A DNA stretch of 64,000 nucleotides from Arthrobacter sp. V1I9 (GTDB lineage: Bacteria > Actinomycetota > Actinomycetes > Actinomycetales > Micrococcaceae), in NCBI RefSeq assembly GCF_030817075.1, contig NZ_JAUSYU010000001.1:558001-622000 (forward strand), in the 5' to 3' direction. How positions within the stretch are numbered: position 1 is the stretch's first letter; each line of letters begins with the position of its first letter. Below the pieces are notes generated by a model that was not told the origin of the DNA, did no database searches, and was given only the letters and a program-made list of their open reading frames with translations. The position numbers and the translations under genes are program-made. This document shows positions 58,110 through 64,000 of the stretch, in pieces.

Positions 58110-60173
58110 ATGAGCTACGCGCTCGCCATTGATGTCGGCACAAGTTTCACTGCTGCCGCAATCGCCCGGTTTGACCAAGGATCTTCCCCCGCCCCCGAAT
58201 GCGTGCCCTTGGGCCTCCGCGGGACATCTGTGCCCTCCGTCATTTTCTATCCTGAGGATGGTCCCATCCTGGTAGGGGAGGCGGCAGAACGCCGTGGCCT
58301 CGATTCCCCATCGCGCGTGGTGCGCGAATTTAAGCGCCGGGTAGGCGACGCCGTGCCTATTTCGGTGGGGGCGCTGTTGCTTCCCCCGGAAGACGTCTTT
58401 GCCACGATGGCACGCTGGGTGGCCGACCGGGCCGAGGAGCGGGAGGGCGAGCCTCCGTCGGAGGTTGTCCTCACCCATCCTGCCGCCTGGGGCAACCACC
58501 GCACCTCGGTGATCCTGGCGGCCATGGCCGCACGGGGCCTGGAAAACGTCACCCTCATCACCGAGCCTGAAGCGGCCGCCTTGTATTACGCCTCCCAGGT
58601 GAGAGTGGGGGACGGCAGCACCATCGCGGTTTACGACCTGGGCGGAGGTACCTTTGACACCGCTGTCCTGAGGAAGGCCGGCAGCAGCCGGTTTGAGTTG
58701 GTGGGGCGCCCGGAAGGCATCGAAAACCTGGGCGGCGCCGACTTTGACGCGGAAGTGTTCCGCTACGTGGCCGAACACACCGGAGATGCCCTTTCCAAAC
58801 TCAATCCGGCGGATGCAGGGGTGCGCGCGGCGCTGGCCCGGCTGCGGCGGGAGTGCGTGGAAGCCAAGGAGGCGCTTTCCGGGGACAGTGAGGCAACCAT
58901 TTCCGTGCTTCTTCCCGGCGTCCAGCAACAGGTCCGCCTGGTCCGCTCGGAGTTCGAAGCACTGATCGAGGATCCAGTCCGCGACACCGTGGACGCGCTG
59001 GAACAATCACTGGCCGAGATGGAACTGAAGCCAGCCGACCTTTCCGCCGTGCTGCTCATCGGTGGATCATCGCGGATTCCGCTCGTGGCCCAGTTGATAT
59101 CGGAACAACTGGACCGGCCAATTGCCGTCGACGCCGATCCGAAGTCATCCATCTGCATGGGGGCAGCAGTCTCGTCAGTTCTGGCACGCGCGGAAGTTCC
59201 CGAAGCCAAGGACGCGACGGCGGCGGCGCCCGTGGAAGCCGGCCTCACCGCCGTCGGGCTTCCGGCAGCTGCCGGCCACTTCCCCGGCCACCCGGCCAGC
59301 TGGTCACGCAAGAGCGCGACGGCGGCTGGTGCGGTTGCCGCGGCAGCCCACGGACACGGGCACAGCCACGGCGGCGCGCATGCTCCCAAGCCGGCCGTAC
59401 GGCTGACCGCCATAGCAGCTGCTGCAGCCGTGGTGTCTGTCCTTACCGCCACCGCCGCGCAGAGCCCCGGAGGCTTCAGCAGCCTCACGTCAATTCTTGT
59501 GCCGGAGGCAGGAGCTGCCCCAGGCACCGAATCCGTCCCGGGTGGCATCGGCGGCGGCGGTAGCGGGCCCGGCCAGGGAGCCGCAGCAGCCGGCGGAGGT
59601 CCGGTGGCAGGCATAGAAGCAGGTTTGAACACGAACGTCGCGCCAGCAGGCGGAGCGGGCCTCGAAGTAGCGGCCTCGCCCACCAGCAGGCCGCCATCGA
59701 GTGCAGCCCCAGGCAAGGGCCAGGCAGGTGCCGGCACCAATGGCGGCGCGGCTGCCGGCTCGGGCACGGGTGCACCTGCCGGGGCCGGTGGCAGCACAAC
59801 TGGTGCTGGAGCCGGCGGCGGAGCGGGTCCCGGAACGCAGGATCCCGCCGTGACGCCTGTCGTCGGGACTGATCCGGGGACTGGCCAACCGACCGTCCCT
59901 GGAACTACTGATCCCGGTACCGCGCCGGGCACTCTGCCTCCTGTGGATCCGGCGCCAGCTGATCCGCCTCCTGCGGATCCTCCACCTGCGGGCCCGGCGC
60001 CTGCTGATCCGCCTCCTGCTGATCCGGCGCCTGCTGATCCGCCTCCTGCGGACCCGGCGCCCGTGGAGCCTGCTCCGGAGCCGACACTGGTGACACAGTC
60101 CGTGGACCCCGTAACACCGACGGGCACGGTTCCCGCTTCTGCGCCCTTAACCACCTCCGAGCCGGGGGCCTAG
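58110..60173 (+). CDS. Hsp70-family ATPase domain protein with membrane anchor and Gly/Pro-rich tail
   Basis: A 687-residue protein. Residues 1-365 are a full Hsp70 nucleotide-binding domain: phosphate-1 AIDVGTSFTAAA, phosphate-2 YDLGGGTFDTAVL (175-187), adenosine site LLIGGSSRIPLV (316-325). There is no Hsp70 substrate-binding domain or lid. A His-rich stretch (HGHGHSHGG, about 414-422) precedes one membrane span (AIAAAAAVVSVLTATAA, about 434-450). After that comes a 235-residue Gly/Ala then Pro-rich tail with DPPPADPAPA-type repeats, probably outside the cell. GAGG precedes the ATG at 58110. It is followed by a LuxR regulator 1 bp away. It may be a signalling or envelope protein rather than a chaperone. 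Confidence 0.85.
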   Translation: MSYALAIDVGTSFTAAAIARFDQGSSPAPECVPLGLRGTSVPSVIFYPEDGPILVGEAAERRGLDSPSRVVREFKRRVGDAVPISVGALLLPPEDVFATMARWVADRAEEREGEPPSEVVLTHPAAWGNHRTSVILAAMAARGLENVTLITEPEAAALYYASQVRVGDGSTIAVYDLGGGTFDTAVLRKAGSSRFELVGRPEGIENLGGADFDAEVFRYVAEHTGDALSKLNPADAGVRAALARLRRECVEAKEALSGDSEATISVLLPGVQQQVRLVRSEFEALIEDPVRDTVDALEQSLAEMELKPADLSAVLLIGGSSRIPLVAQLISEQLDRPIAVDADPKSSICMGAAVSSVLARAEVPEAKDATAAAPVEAGLTAVGLPAAAGHFPGHPASWSRKSATAAGAVAAAAHGHGHSHGGAHAPKPAVRLTAIAAAAAVVSVLTATAAQSPGGFSSLTSILVPEAGAAPGTESVPGGIGGGGSGPGQGAAAAGGGPVAGIEAGLNTNVAPAGGAGLEVAASPTSRPPSSAAPGKGQAGAGTNGGAAAGSGTGAPAGAGGSTTGAGAGGGAGPGTQDPAVTPVVGTDPGTGQPTVPGTTDPGTAPGTLPPVDPAPADPPPADPPPAGPAPADPPPADPAPADPPPADPAPVEPAPEPTLVTQSVDPVTPTGTVPASAPLTTSEPGA

Positions 60174-60174
60174 G

Positions 60175-62247
60175 ATGACTGGCCAGGAAACGCGCGAGCA
60201 AGTGCATGGTTTCGTGCACCCGGAGCTGAACCCCCAAGGCCAAAGTCCCAAGGTTGCCGAGCAGATGGCCCGGCAGCTCAAGGGTGAGAACGCCGCGGTG
60301 CGTGAACTGCTGCTGGCACTGTCGGTGGGTTTCGTGCTGCCCGGACCGTTGCCCGCAGACCTGCAGCGGAGGATGGACGGCGGCGAGGTGGAGGGCGTTG
60401 ATGCCCTGGTGGAACGGGCAGAGTCGGCCGGTCTGCTCTCGCCGGACGGAAGTGTCGTCGGACCGGCACAGCATGTACTGCTGAACGGAGCCCCCACAGC
60501 CAGGGTGCACTCACTCCAGCGCGAACTTGTAACGCTGTACGTTGCGGACCGCCAGCCGCTGGGCGACTTTGCCCGTGAGCTGGCCCGGGGCGGCCTGGCA
60601 GATCCCCATGTGGCTTCTGAGCTGGAGCACGCGGGCGACAGAGCACTGGAGCATGATCCCGCGCTGGCCGCCCAGCTTTACGACGAAGCGTTGCTGGCGG
60701 GAGCGGATGAAATGGCAACCGCCGCACGGCGCGCCCAGGCCGCCGCAGCAGATGGGGACCTTGACACTGCCACCCGAATGATTGACACCCTCCTGGTCTG
60801 TCCGGATCCGCCCGACGTTCGCCGCGGGGTGGACGTAGCGTCAGCGGTTTGGGCCCAGCGGGGAATGCTGGCGCGCAGTGCCGACGCCTACAGTTGGTTG
60901 GGTGCCTCGAGACTGGGGCCCTCGGCGCCGCTGGCCGCCGTCGCCGCCATTGGCTGCGGCAGCCGGTCCGGGGCCGAATCGTTGTTCCCGGCGGATGTTC
61001 CCCCGGCTTCTCCCACGCTGCTTGCCGTTGCGCTGGCGCAGACCGGAAAGGGGATTCTGGAGTCGCTCGCGCAGGATCCGCAGGAGGCGCTCCCGTTGCT
61101 GATTCATGCGTCGGACATGCTCAACGCAACCGGTGCCGCCATTCCTCTTCCGGATACTCCCGCCGCCCTTGCCGCACTGATGGCCCTGCACAGTGGGGAG
61201 CCGCACATGGCCGAAACGGTGTGCCGGTCTGCCGCTGCCGCGGGGCAGGGCGGTAACGCCGCAAAGCCGCGGCTCTTCCTGCTTCAGGCATGGTCGGCCA
61301 TGCAGCAGGACAAATTCGAGGACGCCAGGCTTGCGATCAATGAGGCGTCGAAGGCCAACCATTGGCCTTTGGTACCCAGGGATGAGTTCCTGCGGGCAGC
61401 GCTGGAAGTCGGCCTCGCCCGGCGGAACGGCGAGATAGCCGAACTGGTGATGGCCTGGGAACGGGCGCGTGAAGCAATGCTGCACACTTCCGTGGACCTT
61501 TACAGCTTGCTGCCGTGGGGCGAACTGATGATCACGGCTGCACGGCTGCGGGAAACCCGCCGTGTGGCGCATTACCTCGACGAGGCCAAACAACTTTTGG
61601 GGCGCCTCGATAATCCGCCGCTATGGGCAGTGCCCTTCCACTGGGCGGCCGTCCAGGCAGCACTCCTCGCCGAGAGTCCGTCTGATCTTGCACCGCATGC
61701 TACTGCGTTGGCGCGGGCCGCCCAGCACAGCCACCTGGCCGCGGTGCTCGCAGCCGCGGGCAAGGCTTGGGTGTCTGTACTGGCAGGAAGGGCCCTTCCC
61801 GCCGACGCCGAAGCGGCAGCGCGGGGGCTCGGCAGGGTGGGAATGCCCTGGGAAGGTGCCCGGCTGGCCGGACACGCTGCTGCCCGTGCTGGTGATCGCA
61901 AGGACATGGTGCGCCTGCTGTCCTGCGCCAGGGACCTGCATCCGCAAGGACACTCGGCCGGGAACGGAGCCTCAGGGGTGCCGGAGTCCCGGAGCGCCCC
62001 GGCGGCCGATGCGGCCAAGGGCGTGCAGTCGGATGACTCAGGACTGAGTGAACGGGAAAAGGAAGTGGCCAGGCTGGTGCTGGAGGGCAAGACGTACCGG
62101 GAAATTGGCGAGGCCATTTATATTTCTCCCCGGACTGCCGAACACCACATTGCCCGGATGCGCCGGCGCCTCGGCGCGGAAAACCGTTCGGACTTGCTCG
62201 CGAGGCTTCGCCTGGCACTCGGTCCCGAAAACCCTCCGGAGGAGTGA
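60175..62247 (+). CDS. LuxR-family regulator with long helical-repeat N-terminus
   Basis: A 690-residue protein. The C-terminal 65 residues are a LuxR helix-turn-helix: LSEREKEVARLVLEGKTYRE, IGEAIYISPRTAEHHIARM, and RRRLGAENRSDLLARLR. The first 600 residues are rich in helix-forming Ala/Leu/Glu repeats of TPR-like appearance (for example LAAQLYDEALLAGADEMATAA). There is no P-loop ATPase, so it is not a MalT/LAL-type ATPase, and no receiver domain. ATG at 60175 directly follows the Hsp70-like stop. It probably senses through protein contacts, perhaps with the Hsp70-like partner, and may control the IniB-like gene just downstream. Confidence 0.85.
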   Translation: MTGQETREQVHGFVHPELNPQGQSPKVAEQMARQLKGENAAVRELLLALSVGFVLPGPLPADLQRRMDGGEVEGVDALVERAESAGLLSPDGSVVGPAQHVLLNGAPTARVHSLQRELVTLYVADRQPLGDFARELARGGLADPHVASELEHAGDRALEHDPALAAQLYDEALLAGADEMATAARRAQAAAADGDLDTATRMIDTLLVCPDPPDVRRGVDVASAVWAQRGMLARSADAYSWLGASRLGPSAPLAAVAAIGCGSRSGAESLFPADVPPASPTLLAVALAQTGKGILESLAQDPQEALPLLIHASDMLNATGAAIPLPDTPAALAALMALHSGEPHMAETVCRSAAAAGQGGNAAKPRLFLLQAWSAMQQDKFEDARLAINEASKANHWPLVPRDEFLRAALEVGLARRNGEIAELVMAWERAREAMLHTSVDLYSLLPWGELMITAARLRETRRVAHYLDEAKQLLGRLDNPPLWAVPFHWAAVQAALLAESPSDLAPHATALARAAQHSHLAAVLAAAGKAWVSVLAGRALPADAEAAARGLGRVGMPWEGARLAGHAAARAGDRKDMVRLLSCARDLHPQGHSAGNGASGVPESRSAPAADAAKGVQSDDSGLSEREKEVARLVLEGKTYREIGEAIYISPRTAEHHIARMRRRLGAENRSDLLARLRLALGPENPPEE

Positions 62248-62411
62248 TCCCCTAATACCCCTAACAGCGGTGCCTGCCGCTTCCCACCGCGGGAACCCCC
62301 AGTACGGGGAAAGGGCCCGATGCCCGGTCCGCAAGGGGAACCGTACGTTTGATTCAAGCCCAGTAACGACGCCGGGCGATCCGCCACTTAGAGAAGATTG
62401 AGGACCATCAA

Positions 62412-63509
62412 ATGACACTCGCAAATGACCTCGTCCAGTTCCTGATGAACCTCTTCGGGGACCGCCAGGCCGCACAAGACTTCCTGAATGATCCGGAAAA
62501 GGCCCTTGAGGACCACGGCCTGGGCGGGGTCTGCTCCGCTGATGTTGATGCAGCTTTGCCGGTTGTCCTGGACTTCGCGCCTGTAACCGTCAACGCCTCC
62601 CGGTTTGACCGGGAGTACAACACCGGTGGCAACAGCGCCCGCACTGATGACAACGGCGGTAGCGGCAGCACCGGCGGTGGAAACCACGGCGGCGGCCACC
62701 ATGGCGGCGGACACGGCGGGGGAAACCACGGCGGCGACGATCACGCCCACGCCGTCCAGCAGCTCCACCACGTAGTCAACAACTACTCCTACACCTCCAC
62801 CGTGGACGACCGGGACACCATCACCGACCAGTCCGTCAACCAGAACATCTGGGCTGAGGGTGATGTTGACCAGCTGTTCGACAACGACGCCGTAGTCGCC
62901 TCCGGCGACCGCGCAATTGCTGCCGGCGACGATGCGGACGTTAAGGATTCCAACAACATCGAGGATTCCTACAACACGGACAACTCCTCGGATAACTCGA
63001 AGGACAACTCCATCAACGCCGGCGCGGACGTCAACATTGGCAACACCGATATTGATGCCGATGATTCGTTCAACCACGAGGTTGAAGTGGACGTCGATGA
63101 GTCCTTCAACGACAAATCGGACAACTCCACGAACGATTCCTACAACGACGATTCGGACAACTCCCAGACCGAGTTCGAGAACATCGGAAACACCAACCTG
63201 GACAACGTGGGCAACGAGACAATCAAGCTTGATAACGTCGGCAACGAGACCACCAACCTGGAGAACGTCGGCAACGAGAACACCGAGCTTGAAAACGTCG
63301 GAAACGAGTTTGAGTCGACCAAGATCGAGCTTGAAAATGTCGCCAACCAGAACACTGAGCTGGAGAACTTTGGCAACAACGAAGAATCCGTGAGTGTTAC
63401 TGAGGTCGATGCTGAGTTCACCAGCATCGAGGAATCGCTCATCGTGGCCGACAACGCTGCGGAGGTTAACACCGCTGTAGCCGGCGAGGAAGCCACAATC
63501 GAGGACTAA
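62412..63509 (+). CDS. IniB-like protein with Asn/Asp-rich decapeptide repeats
   Basis: A 365-residue protein. Residues 1-60 match the IniB N-terminal domain pattern (LVQFLMNLFGDRQAAQDFLN, DPEKALEDHGL). Residues 78-115 are Gly/His-rich. From about 125 on the protein is very acidic and Asn/Ser/Asp-rich. Residues 256-320 are tandem ten-residue units of the form (E/D)N(V/I)GNExxxL. No signal peptide or membrane span is visible. AGGA precedes the ATG at 62412. In mycobacteria iniB is the first gene of the cell-wall-stress-induced iniBAC operon, followed by dynamin-like iniA and iniC, as appears here. Confidence 0.85.
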   Translation: MTLANDLVQFLMNLFGDRQAAQDFLNDPEKALEDHGLGGVCSADVDAALPVVLDFAPVTVNASRFDREYNTGGNSARTDDNGGSGSTGGGNHGGGHHGGGHGGGNHGGDDHAHAVQQLHHVVNNYSYTSTVDDRDTITDQSVNQNIWAEGDVDQLFDNDAVVASGDRAIAAGDDADVKDSNNIEDSYNTDNSSDNSKDNSINAGADVNIGNTDIDADDSFNHEVEVDVDESFNDKSDNSTNDSYNDDSDNSQTEFENIGNTNLDNVGNETIKLDNVGNETTNLENVGNENTELENVGNEFESTKIELENVANQNTELENFGNNEESVSVTEVDAEFTSIEESLIVADNAAEVNTAVAGEEATIED

Positions 63510-63546
63510 TGAATCGCTAAGCACCCGTTCCCGAGGTGCAGTAGGG

Positions 63547-63577
63547 GCCCGGCAGGAGGCCTAACCTCCTTCCGGGC
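63547..63577 (+). terminator. Hairpin between the IniB-like and dynamin-like genes
   Basis: GCCCGGCAGGAGG (63547-63559) pairs with CCTCCTTCCGGGC (63565-63577), a 13-bp stem with one mismatch and a CCTAA loop. No strong T-run follows. It may end most iniB-like transcripts or lower expression of the GTPase. Confidence 0.65.
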
Positions 63578-63629
63578 TCTCCTCGGGTTATCCCTCGTTT
63601 CCGATCGAGACCTGAGCAGAGGACACGCT

Positions 63630-64000
63630 GTGGCAGAAGCAGGACTGGCATCGCCGTCAGCACCCATGACGGCGGCCCAACTCGTACGACTGGTGCAACA
63701 AGGCCTCGCGTTGGTGGGGCCGGGGGACCGTGCTGATCTCCGTAAACGCCTGGAACAGGCCATGGGAAGGCTGAAGGACCCCAGCATTCGCGTCATCGTC
63801 GTCGGCGAATTCAAGCAAGGCAAAAGCAAGCTCATCAACGCGCTGGTGAACGCTCCGGTATGTCCCGTCGATGATGACATCGCCACCTCTGTCCCCACCG
63901 TGGTCCGCTATGGAGACCCCGCCTCCGCCGCCATCCTGGTTTCCAAAGCCGACGCTGACGCCGGCGACGAGGCCGACGTCGAGCGCCAACCCGTCCCGAT
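63630..64000 (+). CDS. Dynamin-family GTPase, N-terminal part (3' truncated by window edge)
   Basis: The first 123 codons are visible. A helical N-terminal segment (AAQLVRLVQQGLALVG, RADLRKRLEQAMGRL) leads to the GTPase P-loop GEFKQGKSKLINAL (about residues 62-75) and the switch-I-like DDDIATSVPTVVRYG. The GEFKxGKS form with the downstream TSVPTV is that of bacterial dynamin-like proteins such as IniA/IniC. GTG at 63630 has GAGGA upstream; an ATG at 63666 is possible. The protein would remodel or protect the membrane. The G4 motif and stalk lie beyond the window. Confidence 0.88.
   Translation, partial: MAEAGLASPSAPMTAAQLVRLVQQGLALVGPGDRADLRKRLEQAMGRLKDPSIRVIVVGEFKQGKSKLINALVNAPVCPVDDDIATSVPTVVRYGDPASAAILVSKADADAGDEADVERQPVP

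Noticed and set aside
59940..60080. Pro/Asp/Ala repeat at the end of the Hsp70-like gene as a CRISPR-like or satellite array
   Set aside because: The periodicity comes from in-frame DPPPADPAPA-type coding repeats; there are no spacers.
1..64000. tRNA or rRNA genes, insertion sequences, prophage, plasmid origin or attachment sites
   Set aside because: No cloverleaf-like segments, transposase or integrase genes, or flanking direct repeats were recognised by reading; a covariance-model scan was not possible.

Overview
The window is high-GC actinobacterial DNA and most resembles the Micrococcaceae (Arthrobacter/Pseudarthrobacter). This rests on GC-rich third codon positions, frequent GTG starts and ATGA/TAATG gene overlaps. 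It also rests on recognisable actinobacterial genes: a BldC-like regulator, the 32-residue ribosomal protein bS22, Rex, a DUF222-HNH gene, an IniB-like protein and a dynamin-like GTPase. No tRNA, rRNA, CRISPR array, prophage or insertion sequence was seen. All calls come from reading the sequence; no database search was run.

Layout. 1-8.8 kb is housekeeping: the end of an SseB-like gene, a Ppx/GppA phosphatase, proC, a TrkA/TrkH potassium channel pair, an AcuC-type deacetylase, an ArsR regulator, and a divergent lactate locus (lldD/lldR) with two clear palindromic operators. 9-46.7 kb is a sugar-acid and sugar catabolic island. It holds a LacI regulator and a five-gene oxidative uronate/aldarate operon (Gfo/Idh/MocA enzyme, epimerase-like dehydrogenase, 5-dehydro-4-deoxyglucarate dehydratase, enolase-superfamily dehydratase, ketoglutarate-semialdehyde dehydrogenase). 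Next comes a minus-strand operon (frameshifted solute-binding protein, acetylxylan-esterase-like hydrolase, Gfo/Idh-DUF6807 fusion, M24-fold protein). Two ABC import systems without ATPase genes, a GH42 beta-galactosidase, a YesL-like membrane protein and an MFS exporter follow. The island ends with a second LacI regulator, rhaM-rhaI-rhaEW-rhaB and a GPH symporter. A DUF222-HNH gene and a four-gene islet of unrelated small genes (36.7-38.8 kb) interrupt it.

Two operator families can be read in this island. One is AGAAA(A/G)CG(N)TTTC(T/C), next to the uronate genes, several transport genes and the GPH symporter. The other is TTTGAATCGTTTCA, next to rhaM and its LacI gene. Two promoter regions (beta-galactosidase/ABC and a Gfo/Idh gene) carry both. 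With rhamnose and uronate pathways side by side, this suggests a regulon for rhamnogalacturonan or a similar pectic polymer; that is inference.

46.7-58 kb is core metabolism: a DAHP synthase gene preceded by a 19-codon leader peptide containing Trp-Tyr-Ala-Tyr-Phe and alternative stems (a likely attenuator), bldC, bS22, a HAD phosphatase, glutaredoxin, rex, two small membrane proteins, a YceI protein, and a five-gene block for cytochrome c maturation. 58-64 kb is the most unusual part: a membrane-anchored Hsp70 ATPase domain without a substrate-binding domain, a 690-residue LuxR regulator, an IniB-like Asn/Asp-rich repeat protein and the start of a dynamin-like GTPase. It looks like an expanded relative of the mycobacterial iniBAC locus.
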